Of a stretch of DNA of 11,340 nt, positions 5,675 through 11,340 are shown in pieces. Each line of letters opens with the position of its first letter. Position 1 is the first letter of the stretch. Source of the DNA: Clostridia bacterium (GTDB lineage: Bacteria; Bacillota; Clostridia; CAKSNL01; HGM11501); contig CAAFWO010000038.1 in NCBI GenBank assembly GCA_900766735.1, forward strand, positions 1-11,340, read 5' to 3'. The notes under the pieces are model-generated. The model ran no database searches. It saw only the letters and a program-made list of their open reading frames with translations, and was not told the origin of the DNA. A program made the position numbers and the translations under genes.

Positions 5675-8498
5675 GATCGTCATAAAGGGAGCAAGAGAGA
5701 ATAACTTAAAAAATATTGACCTAACGATTCCGCGAAACAAGCTCATTGTTTTTACCGGTCTCTCGGGCTCTGGCAAAAGCTCGCTCGCTTTTGACACAAT
5801 ATATGCCGAGGGGCAGAGGCGCTATGTGGAGTCCCTCTCGTCATACGCCCGTCAGTTTCTGGGGCAGATGCAAAAGCCAGATGTTGACTTTATCGGCGGC
5901 CTTTCGCCGGCGATTTCGATCGACCAGAAGACGACGAGCAAGAATCCGCGCTCGACGGTCGGCACGGTCACGGAAATATATGACTATTTGAGACTTTTAT
6001 ATGCCAGAGTCGGTGTTCCGCACTGCCCGAAATGCGGAAAAGAAATCAAAAAACAGAGCATCGACCAGATAACCGACAGCGTGAAGGCGTTTCCCGAGGG
6101 CTCAAAAATTATGATAATGAGCCCGGTCATCCGCGGCAAAAAAGGCGAATATTCAAAGCTTTTTGTCGACGCGGCGAAAAACGGCTATGTCAGAGTCAGG
6201 GTCGACGGCGAGGTCAGACTGCTTGAGGAAGAAATAAAGCTTGATAAAAAGAAAAAGCACAGCATCGACATAGTTGTCGACAGGCTCACGGTTAAGCCCG
6301 ATATGAATAAAAGACTCACCGATTCGCTCGAAACGGCGTTAAAAATGTCGGGCGGTCTCGTCACGGTCGCCGTCATCGGCGGCGAGGAGAGAACCTTCAG
6401 CCAGAACTATGCCTGCCACGAGTGCGGAATCAATTTAGAGGAATTGGAGCCGAGACTTTTCTCATTCAACAACCCGTTCGGCGCGTGCCCGGAGTGCGCG
6501 GGACTCGGATATTTACTAAAGATGGATCCCGACAGGCTCATAGCGGACAAGGACCGTTCTGTCTATAACGGCGGGATCGACCTTATAGGTTGGGACGGAA
6601 GTGTTTCCGGCGGAATGATAGAAAGCCAGTATAACGCGCTTGAAAAGCATTATAATATCGACCTTCATGTGCCGATAAAGGAGCTTACGGACAAGGCTAA
6701 AAAAATACTCTTTTACGGAACGGACGGAGAGCCGATCGAGATTCACTATAAGGGGCGCGACAGCCGCACGGAGCAGATTTATGACAAGCCGTATGAGGGC
6801 ATAATCCCCTGTATGGAGCGCCGCTATGCCGAGACCACCTCGGACTTTATGAAATATTACTATGAGCTTCGTATGAGCAAGAGCGACTGCCCGTGCTGCG
6901 GAGGAAAGAGGCTTAAAAAAGAGGCGCTTTCCGTCACCGTCGGCGGAATCAACATATACGAAATGTCGGACAAGCCGATCGACAGGCTCTATGACTTTAT
7001 GAAGAGCATCGACTTTTCCGAAAAAGAGAAAATGATCGCGTCGAGGATCATAACCGAAATCGAAGCAAGGCTTTCGTTCCTTCGCGAGGTGGGATTAAAC
7101 TATCTTACACTCACACGCTCAGCGGCGACGCTGTCCGGCGGCGAGGCGCAGAGAATCAGACTTGCGACACAGATCGGCTCGGGGCTCACGGGCGTTTTGT
7201 ATATTTTGGACGAGCCGTCCATCGGCCTTCATCAGCGCGACAACGAAAGGCTCATTTCGGCGCTTAAAAACCTTCGCGATATGGGAAACACGTTAATTGT
7301 CGTCGAGCACGATGAGGACACCATGTATGCGGCGGACTATATCGTCGACATCGGCCCCGGCGCGGGAATTCACGGCGGTAAGGTCGTCGCCGCAGGGCAG
7401 ATCGCCGACATTGAGAATGCGCCTGACTCCGTGACGGGCGACTATCTTTCCGGTAGAAAAAAGATCGAAGTTCCTAAAATAAGGCGTGAGGGGAACGGAA
7501 AAGCCTTAAAGATCATCGGCGCAAAGGAAAACAACTTAAAGAATATCGACGTTGAAATTCCGCTCGGCAAATTCGTTTGCGTCACGGGCGTTTCGGGGTC
7601 GGGAAAGTCCACCTTAGTCAACGAAATACTCTACCGTGCGCTTGCGCGCGAGCTCAACGGAGCGAAAAAGGATATGCCCGGCAAGCATAAGGAGATATTG
7701 GGTATCGAAAACCTTGACAAGGTAATAGACATCGACCAGTCGCCTATCGGGCGCACGCCGCGCTCCAACCCGGCGACCTACACGGGGCTTTTCTCGGATA
7801 TAAGAGATCTTTTCGCCTCCACGAACGAGGCGAAGATGCGCGGCTACGGGCCGGGGCGTTTCAGCTTCAACGTTAAGGGCGGACGGTGCGAATCCTGCTC
7901 GGGCGACGGAATTTTAAAGATCGAGATGCACTTTTTGTCCGACGTTTATGTTCCGTGCGAGGTATGCGGCGGCAAACGCTATAACAGAGAGACTCTCGAG
8001 GTCAAATATAAGGGCAAGAATATATATGACGTTTTGGAGATGACTGTCGAAGAGGGGCTTGAATTTTTCAAAAGCATTCCCAAGATCAGAAAAAAGCTTG
8101 AAACGCTCTATGACGTCGGACTGGGATATATCAAGATCGGCCAGTCCTCCACGACATTGTCCGGCGGCGAGGCGCAGAGAGTCAAGCTCGCGACGGAGCT
8201 TTCGAAAAAGGCGACCGGAAGGACGATGTATATTTTGGACGAGCCGACGACGGGACTTCACACGGGCGACGTTCACAAGCTCATCGAGGTTCTTGACCGC
8301 CTGACGGATGCCGGCAACAGCGTGCTTGTCATCGAGCACAACCTTGATGTTATAAAGGTTGCCGACCATATCATCGACTTGGGGCCGGAAGGCGGCGAGG
8401 GCGGCGGAAAGATAATCGCCCGGGGAACGCCGGAGGCTGTGGCGCGCGTTAAAAAGTCATACACAGGGCAGTTTTTGAAGAAATATCTTAAAAAATAA
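5664..8498 (+). CDS. uvrA: excinuclease ABC subunit A
   Basis: UvrA is the dimeric ABC-type ATPase that scans DNA for bulky lesions and loads UvrB. The 944-residue product is full length, with two ATPase modules: Walker A GLSGSGKS at 32-39 and GVSGSGKS at 642-649, signatures LSGGEAQRIR (from 490) and LSGGEAQRVK (from 832), and Walker B YILDEPSIGLH and YILDEPTTGLH. Three zinc-type cysteine pairs or quartets are visible: CPKCG near residue 120; CHECG with CPECAG near 250-280; and CESCSGDG with CEVCGGKR in the second half, the DNA-contacting zinc module. A longer frame from GTG 5631 is rejected; ATG 5664 follows AGGGGTG (5652-5658) and gives the standard N-terminus. It overlaps uvrB by 11 bp, matching the usual uvrB-uvrA order of Firmicutes. 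Confidence 0.98.
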   Translation: MKNEIVIKGARENNLKNIDLTIPRNKLIVFTGLSGSGKSSLAFDTIYAEGQRRYVESLSSYARQFLGQMQKPDVDFIGGLSPAISIDQKTTSKNPRSTVGTVTEIYDYLRLLYARVGVPHCPKCGKEIKKQSIDQITDSVKAFPEGSKIMIMSPVIRGKKGEYSKLFVDAAKNGYVRVRVDGEVRLLEEEIKLDKKKKHSIDIVVDRLTVKPDMNKRLTDSLETALKMSGGLVTVAVIGGEERTFSQNYACHECGINLEELEPRLFSFNNPFGACPECAGLGYLLKMDPDRLIADKDRSVYNGGIDLIGWDGSVSGGMIESQYNALEKHYNIDLHVPIKELTDKAKKILFYGTDGEPIEIHYKGRDSRTEQIYDKPYEGIIPCMERRYAETTSDFMKYYYELRMSKSDCPCCGGKRLKKEALSVTVGGINIYEMSDKPIDRLYDFMKSIDFSEKEKMIASRIITEIEARLSFLREVGLNYLTLTRSAATLSGGEAQRIRLATQIGSGLTGVLYILDEPSIGLHQRDNERLISALKNLRDMGNTLIVVEHDEDTMYAADYIVDIGPGAGIHGGKVVAAGQIADIENAPDSVTGDYLSGRKKIEVPKIRREGNGKALKIIGAKENNLKNIDVEIPLGKFVCVTGVSGSGKSTLVNEILYRALARELNGAKKDMPGKHKEILGIENLDKVIDIDQSPIGRTPRSNPATYTGLFSDIRDLFASTNEAKMRGYGPGRFSFNVKGGRCESCSGDGILKIEMHFLSDVYVPCEVCGGKRYNRETLEVKYKGKNIYDVLEMTVEEGLEFFKSIPKIRKKLETLYDVGLGYIKIGQSSTTLSGGEAQRVKLATELSKKATGRTMYILDEPTTGLHTGDVHKLIEVLDRLTDAGNSVLVIEHNLDVIKVADHIIDLGPEGGEGGGKIIARGTPEAVARVKKSYTGQFLKKYLKK

Positions 8499-8505
8499 GC
8501 ATAAG

Positions 8506-8544
8506 CTCCTCCTTTTTGCAATATATATAGCAAAAAAGGAGGAG
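8506..8544 (+). promoter_or_regulatory. hairpin sequestering the yabP ribosome-binding site
   Basis: CTCCTCCTTTTTGC (8506-8519) pairs with GCAAAAAAGGAGGAG (8530-8544), 14 base pairs with one bulged A, around a 10-nt AU-rich loop. The right arm is itself an exceptionally strong Shine-Dalgarno (AAGGAGGAG) placed 7 nt before the yabP ATG at 8552. In any mRNA reading through from uvrA, the ribosome site would be paired. No U tract follows the stem, so it does not look like an ordinary intrinsic terminator. Confidence 0.7.
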
Positions 8545-8551
8545 TTACTTT

Positions 8552-8836
8552 ATGGAAGAGAAAAGAACGGCGGCAAAAGTCATTCACAACGTGATATTGG
8601 AGGGTAGAAAAAAGATGAGCATCAGCGGCGTTACCGAGGTCGGAAATTTCGATGAAAACAAGGTCACGCTTGAAACGGGCATGGGCTCGCTCACCGTCAC
8701 GGGGGAGGATCTTCATATCAATAAATTGAGCGTGGAATCCGGCGATGTCGAGATCGAGGGGACAATCAATTCCTGCGCATATTACGAGGGCGGAGGAAAG
8801 AGAGCCTCAGGATTTTTGGGAAAGCTTCTTAAATAA
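8552..8836 (+). CDS. yabP: sporulation protein YabP
   Basis: YabP is a small sporulation protein, in Bacillus made in the mother cell under sigma-E; its molecular role is not well defined. The 94-residue product has the family's single compact beta-rich domain: an N-terminal HNVILEGRKKMSISGVTEV, a middle with FDENKVTLETGMGSLTVTGEDLH split over about 33-55, and the hallmark VESGDVEIEGTINSCAY (about 61-77). It ends with a basic GFLGKLLK tail. There is no signal peptide or membrane helix. ATG 8552 has a very strong Shine-Dalgarno, but this is locked in the 8506-8544 hairpin. The stop overlaps the yabQ start (TAATG), so the pair is translationally coupled. The order yabP-yabQ-divIC-yabR matches Bacillus subtilis. 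Confidence 0.93.
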   Translation: MEEKRTAAKVIHNVILEGRKKMSISGVTEVGNFDENKVTLETGMGSLTVTGEDLHINKLSVESGDVEIEGTINSCAYYEGGGKRASGFLGKLLK

Positions 8837-9318
8837 TGTCACAGGAGATGATAGAGCAGGCAAGGCTCTTTTTAAGCTTTGCGGCAACGGGAGTGATGCT
8901 CGGCGCGATATTTGATGTGTTTCGCGTCATAAGGCGCACGGCGAAAAACAGAGCCGTCACAAACATATGCGACGCGTGCTTCTGGCTTTTCGGCGGAGCG
9001 TATTTTATCTCGTGCTTTTACCGTGTCGCCGGTGCGAATCTGAGAATCTATATTTACCTCGCGGTCGCCTCGGGCGCGGCGCTCTATTTTCTTTTGCTGA
9101 GCCGATTTTTTGTCGCGGCCGGCTGTGTCATCTTGAAAATCATTATAAAAATTCTCGCGGCAATTGCCAAAATGCTGGCTGTTCCGGTGCGCTTTTTTCT
9201 GAAAAAAACGGGGAAGGCGGAGGTCGTTGCTTTTTCGCCGGTACGCAATTTGACTAAAAAATTAAAGCTGCTCCGGCGAAAATTCAATTTTCAGAGAAAA
9301 CTGGCCAAAAAAATATGA
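8836..9318 (+). CDS. yabQ: sporulation membrane protein YabQ
   Basis: YabQ is an integral membrane sporulation protein, required for spore cortex formation in Bacillus subtilis and located in the membranes around the forespore. The 160-residue product has about four hydrophobic segments (about 9-29, 43-62, 70-88 and 91-115) and a strongly basic C-terminal tail (KKLKLLRRKFNFQRKLAKK). The N-terminal GVMLGAIFDVFRVIRR is typical of the family. The first base of its ATG is the last base of the yabP stop codon, and no good Shine-Dalgarno stands in front, so it likely depends on ribosomes finishing yabP. About 75 bp separate it from divIC. Confidence 0.9.
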   Translation: MSQEMIEQARLFLSFAATGVMLGAIFDVFRVIRRTAKNRAVTNICDACFWLFGGAYFISCFYRVAGANLRIYIYLAVASGAALYFLLLSRFFVAAGCVILKIIIKILAAIAKMLAVPVRFFLKKTGKAEVVAFSPVRNLTKKLKLLRRKFNFQRKLAKKI

Positions 9319-9337
9319 AAAAACTCCGAAAAATCTC

Positions 9338-9366
9338 TTTACAAGTAACCGCGGCTGTTATATAAT
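9338..9366 (+). promoter_or_regulatory. sigma-A-type promoter of divIC
   Basis: -35 TTTACA (9338-9343) and -10 TATAAT (9361-9366) are separated by 17 bp in the yabQ-divIC gap. The expected start is near 9373, leaving a leader of about 25 nt. It gives the divisome gene housekeeping transcription independent of the upstream sporulation genes. Confidence 0.85.
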
Positions 9367-9398
9367 ATTCTTGATATACATTTAAGGAGCGGGTGAGT

Positions 9399-9668
9399 AT
9401 GAAAAGGCGCGCGGTCTTATACATTGCGGCGGCACTGGTCATAATATATTTCTGCGTTATGTTCATATCTCAGCAGATTGCGATAAATGAAAAGAATAGG
9501 GAGATCGGCGAGCTTGAGGATCAGATAAAGTCGGTTGAGGAAGAGAAAAAGAAATTGCAAGACGAGATCGATAATGCCGAGAGCCGCGAGACGATCGAGA
9601 ATATCGCGCGTGACGAGCTTGGGCTCGTCTATCCCGATGAGAGGAAATATATTGATTCGAACGGCTGA
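9399..9668 (+). CDS. divIC: septum formation initiator, DivIC/FtsB family
   Basis: DivIC (FtsB family) is a bitopic divisome protein that works with FtsL and DivIB/FtsQ to activate septal peptidoglycan synthesis. The 89-residue product has a short basic N-terminus (MKRR), one transmembrane helix (about 5-24), a charged extracytoplasmic coiled coil (about 28-64, rich in E, K, Q and I repeats), and the conserved end ETIENIARDELGLVYPDE, typical of the family. GTG 9393 is in frame but only 3 nt from the Shine-Dalgarno AAGGAG (9384-9389). ATG 9399 is 9 nt away and is preferred. Its position between yabQ and yabR is the Bacillus arrangement and supports DivIC over other coiled-coil proteins. Confidence 0.93.
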   Translation: MKRRAVLYIAAALVIIYFCVMFISQQIAINEKNREIGELEDQIKSVEEEKKKLQDEIDNAESRETIENIARDELGLVYPDERKYIDSNG

Positions 9669-9709
9669 CGGCTGTTTTAATACAAATGAGAAATAAGGAG
9701 GACATTTCC

Positions 9710-10138
9710 ATGGATTTGGAAGTGGGAAAAGTAGTTGAAGGAAAAGTGTCCGGCATCACCGGGTTCGGCGCGTTTGTCGATCTTGGGGGCGGCAAGTCCG
9801 GTCTTGTGCACATTTCCGAGGTGTCAAAAAATTATGTTAAGGACATTAACGACCATCTTAAGATAGGGGACAACGTCAAGGTCAAGGTGATGAACATTGA
9901 ACCTAACGGAAAGATCGGTCTGTCGATAAAGAAAGCTCTTGAAGAAGAGCGCGGAAAGAAATACGTCTTTTCCGGCGTTCCGGCGGAATTTTCGTTCGGG
10001 GGCGACAAGGAGCAGGATCTGTCGTTCGAGGATAAGCTCGCAAAGTTCAAGCAGGAGAGCACGGACAGGATGCAGGATGTAAAAAAGGCGGCGGACAACA
10101 GAAGAACCGGATATAAAAAGCAGTCCGGCGGATATTGA
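9710..10138 (+). CDS. yabR: S1-domain RNA-binding protein, YabR family
   Basis: The 142-residue product begins with a complete S1 OB-fold (about residues 1-75): LEVGKVVEGKVSGITGFGAFVDL, then SGLVHISEVS, then GDNVKVKVMNIEPNGKIGLSIK. This is the pattern of YabR and general stress protein 13. Such proteins bind single-stranded RNA or the ribosome; the exact role of YabR is unsettled. The rest is a charged, poorly conserved tail rich in K, E and Q, ending GYKKQSGGY, probably disordered. The in-frame ATG 9686 is rejected because the Shine-Dalgarno AAGGAGG (9695-9701) lies downstream of it; ATG 9710 is 8 nt from that site. It follows divIC by 41 bp with no promoter seen, so it is probably cotranscribed. 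It ends at the terminator at 10142. Confidence 0.92.
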   Translation: MDLEVGKVVEGKVSGITGFGAFVDLGGGKSGLVHISEVSKNYVKDINDHLKIGDNVKVKVMNIEPNGKIGLSIKKALEEERGKKYVFSGVPAEFSFGGDKEQDLSFEDKLAKFKQESTDRMQDVKKAADNRRTGYKKQSGGY

Positions 10139-10141
10139 TGT

Positions 10142-10172
10142 AAAAGAGATGTACGAAAGTACATCTCTTTTT
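10142..10172 (+). terminator. intrinsic terminator after yabR
   Basis: AAAAGAGATGTAC (10142-10154) pairs perfectly with GTACATCTCTTTT (10159-10171) around a GAAA tetraloop (GNRA type), and the stem runs directly into a T run. It starts 3 bp after the yabR stop and ends the divIC-yabR transcript. Confidence 0.9.
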
Positions 10173-10202
10173 GTATATTGAAATGCAAAAGCGGCAACAA
10201 TA
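10173..10202 (+). promoter_or_regulatory. candidate forespore (sigma-F/sigma-G-like) promoter
   Basis: Just past the yabR terminator, GTATA (10173-10177) and GGCAACAATA (10193-10202) are 15 bp apart. They fit the Bacillus sigma-F pattern as I recall it (GYWTA, about 15-16 bp, GG-N-R-A-N-A-H-T-R). The predicted start, near 10209, falls just before the Shine-Dalgarno of the first TSUP gene. A sigma-A reading is poor (TTGAAA, 17 bp, then TAGAGA). The pattern is degenerate, so the call rests on position and on spoVAE being in the downstream operon. Confidence 0.45.
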
Positions 10203-10224
10203 GAGAAAAAAGAGGTGAAGGGCT

Positions 10225-10569
10225 GTTTTTGCACTTATTGCATCGGGCGTCATCGCCGGGTTCATCAACGGGCTTTTCGGCGCGGGCGGAGGAGTCATCA
10301 GCGTTCTGGCGTTGACGAAGTTTTTAAAGCTGGACAGGAAAAAAGCGCATGCGACGACCGTTTCCGTTATCTTGGCGCTCTGTGCTGTCAGCATATTTTT
10401 CTATGTCAAAGGCGGAAATATCGATCTTAAAACATCGCTCTGGTGTGCCGTCGGCGGCACGGCGGGCGGTGCGCTGGGAGCGGTGCTCTTAAAAAAGCTT
10501 CCGACGGTCTGGGTCAGCAGGATTTTCGGAATGTTAATGCTTATATCGGCTTGGAGAATGCTATGTTAG
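10225..10569 (+). CDS. half-length TauE/SafE (TSUP) transporter, first subunit; start unclear
   Basis: This frame encodes one repeat unit of the TSUP (sulfite exporter TauE/SafE) membrane family. The motif GFINGLFGAGGG (encoded from about 10255), then KAHATTVSVIL, match the N-terminal half of full-length members. About 114 residues with three or four hydrophobic segments end at TAG 10567-10569. The substrate cannot be told: family members move sulfite, sulfoacetate or other organic anions. The frame is open only from 10219, and no ATG, GTG or TTG precedes the conserved motif. The Shine-Dalgarno AGAGGTGA (10211-10218) sits 6 nt before GTT 10225, which is why I place the start there. Removing one G from the GGG at 10220-10222 would join GTG 10215 in frame (MKAVFALIASG). 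The first ordinary codons in frame, CTG 10306 and TTG 10312, would cut off the motif. Confidence 0.7.
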   Translation, partial: VFALIASGVIAGFINGLFGAGGGVISVLALTKFLKLDRKKAHATTVSVILALCAVSIFFYVKGGNIDLKTSLWCAVGGTAGGALGAVLLKKLPTVWVSRIFGMLMLISAWRMLC

Positions 10570-10919
10570 TTTCTGTAATATCGGGTTTTGTTGCCGGAGT
10601 TGCCGGCGGAATGGGAATCGGAGGCGGTGCGCTCCTGATTCCGGCACTCACGCTTCTGGGCGGAATAGAACAGCACACCGCGCAGAGCGCAAACCTTTTG
10701 TTTTTCATTCCGACGGCGCTCTCGGCGCTCGTTATTCATATAAAAAATAAAAGCATCGACTTAAAAAAGGCGCTCATAATGTCGTCGGGTGGCATTTTGG
10801 GCGCGCTTTTAGGAAGCTGGGTCGCAAATTTCACCGACGGTGCGGTGCTTAAAAAAATGTTTGCGGTATTCCTGGCGGTGTTCGGAATAATGGAGCTACT
10901 GAGAAAAGAGGTAAAATAA
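10563..10919 (+). CDS. half-length TauE/SafE (TSUP) transporter, second subunit
   Basis: The 118-residue product is the second TSUP repeat. SGFVAGVAGGMGIGGGALLI aligns with SGVIAGFINGLFGAGGGVIS of the preceding gene, and KSIDLKKALIMSSGGILGAL aligns with GNIDLKTSLWCAVGGTAGGA. It has about four hydrophobic segments and a basic end. Usual TSUP transporters are about 240-270 residues with both repeats in one chain; here they are separate genes, so a heterodimer is expected. ATG 10563 lies 7 bp inside the end of the first gene (ATGTTAG) and follows GGAG (10553-10556) at 6 nt. A longer frame from GTG 10443 is rejected because its extra residues are out-of-frame reading of the first gene. The stop abuts the spoVAE start codon. 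Confidence 0.85.
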   Translation: MLVSVISGFVAGVAGGMGIGGGALLIPALTLLGGIEQHTAQSANLLFFIPTALSALVIHIKNKSIDLKKALIMSSGGILGALLGSWVANFTDGAVLKKMFAVFLAVFGIMELLRKEVK

Positions 10920-11282
10920 ATGGGTCTTTGGATGATAATAAAGGCGTTTTTGGTCGGCGGAGCGATATGCTCAGTCTGCCAGATATTTATCGACAAGACG
11001 AAGCTGACGCCGGCAAGAATACTGGTATCGCTCGTTTGCATCGGCGTTGTGCTGGGGCTTTTGGGCATTTATAAGCCGGTCGTCGACTTTGCGGGAGCGG
11101 GGGCGACGGTGCCCCTTTTGGGGTTCGGATATAATATGTTTCGCGGCGTTACCGAAGCCGTCGCCTCCGACGGATTTTTGGGAACGCTGACAGGCGGATT
11201 CACAGCCGGCGCGGCCGGAATATCCGCCGCCGTCATCGCCGGTCTTGCGGCGGCCGTTATCAGAAAGCCGCGCGCAAAATAA
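10920..11282 (+). CDS. spoVAE: stage V sporulation protein AE (SpoVAEb type)
   Basis: SpoVAE is a membrane protein of the SpoVA complex, which in Bacillus moves Ca-dipicolinate into the forespore and out during germination; the operon is forespore-expressed. The 120-residue product is full length, with about four hydrophobic segments (about 5-24, 32-52, 58-75 and 94-114) and the family hallmarks DKTKLTPARILVS, YKPVVDFAGAGATVPLLGFG (about 51-70), GFLGTLTGGF and GISAAVIAGL. ATG 10920 directly follows the stop of the second TSUP gene and has a Shine-Dalgarno AAGAGGT (10906-10912) at 7 nt. Oddly, it is not preceded by spoVAC and spoVAD, its usual operon partners, but by the TSUP pair. The last 58 bp after it hold no gene or terminator that I can support. 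Confidence 0.92.
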   Translation: MGLWMIIKAFLVGGAICSVCQIFIDKTKLTPARILVSLVCIGVVLGLLGIYKPVVDFAGAGATVPLLGFGYNMFRGVTEAVASDGFLGTLTGGFTAGAAGISAAVIAGLAAAVIRKPRAK

Positions 11283-11340
11283 AAACGGTTTTAGCCGGTC
11301 CGTGATAAAACAGTAAAGCCCTAAAAGCATCTTTTTCGCG

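Noticed and set aside
8500..8507. sigma-E promoter for yabP
   Set aside because: CATAAGCT matches the -10 in part, but the only -35 candidate (AAATATC, 8481-8487) is about 2 bp too close and imperfect; kept only as a hypothesis in the hairpin finding.
9278..9300. small inverted repeat near GAAAATTCAATTTTC at the end of yabQ as a terminator
   Set aside because: It is AT-only pairing inside the coding region with no following T tract.
9686..9709. ATG 9686 as the yabR start
   Set aside because: The Shine-Dalgarno AAGGAGG lies downstream of it; the S1 domain starts right after ATG 9710.
10215..10430. frame from GTG 10215 as a separate cysteine- and arginine-rich small protein
   Set aside because: It is an out-of-frame reading of the TSUP gene; the conserved TSUP motif is in the neighbouring frame.
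10971..11330. 119-codon minus-strand open frame opposite spoVAE
   Set aside because: Its composition is that of an antisense shadow of a GC-rich membrane gene; spoVAE in the plus frame is clearly recognisable.
11283..11340. possible gene end or terminator in the last 58 bp
   Set aside because: A short minus-strand open frame enters from the edge but matches nothing I know and would run into spoVAE; the only stem (ACGG/CCGT) is 4 bp with no T run.

Overview
The window reads as a chromosomal segment of an endospore-forming member of the Clostridia (Firmicutes) with roughly balanced GC content. The evidence is the cluster yabP-yabQ-divIC-yabR, a spoVAE gene, a DUF4364 gene, uvrB-uvrA gene order, and strong Shine-Dalgarno sites. 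No species can be named from the sequence alone.

Layout. Bases 1-119 are the right end of an IS3-family insertion sequence: the last 26 transposase codons plus a terminal inverted repeat. Next, on the minus strand, lies a serine biosynthesis operon, serC-serA (2398 to 137). It has a near-consensus promoter, and a perfect 10-bp inverted repeat covers the -10 box. Upstream of it, also on the minus strand, is a DUF4364 gene (2994-2476). Divergent from that, on the plus strand, is a tightly overlapping operon of a short QueG-like double [4Fe-4S] protein, uvrB and uvrA (3070-8498). From 8552 the sporulation/cell-division block follows: yabP and yabQ (overlapping), a sigma-A-like promoter, divIC and yabR, closed by a clear intrinsic terminator at 10142-10172. 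Last, a forespore-type promoter candidate precedes two half-length TauE/SafE (TSUP) genes and spoVAE, which are packed end to end (about 10193-11282).

How the parts relate. SerC and SerA are consecutive enzymes of the phosphorylated serine pathway. UvrA and UvrB are the damage-recognition pair of nucleotide excision repair. YabP and YabQ belong to the mother-cell sporulation programme, and DivIC belongs to the vegetative divisome. The separation is visible in the DNA: the yabP ribosome-binding site is buried in a strong hairpin just behind uvrA, and divIC has its own housekeeping-type promoter.

The points most worth following are: (1) the TSUP half-transporter pair fused operonically to a lone spoVAE behind a sigma-F-like promoter; (2) the first TSUP gene having no ordinary start codon; (3) the hairpin that sequesters the yabP ribosome-binding site; (4) the palindrome on the serC -10 box; and (5) the predicted head-to-head overlap of the DUF4364 and queG-uvrBA transcripts. 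I see no CRISPR array, tRNA, rRNA or clearly novel defence system.
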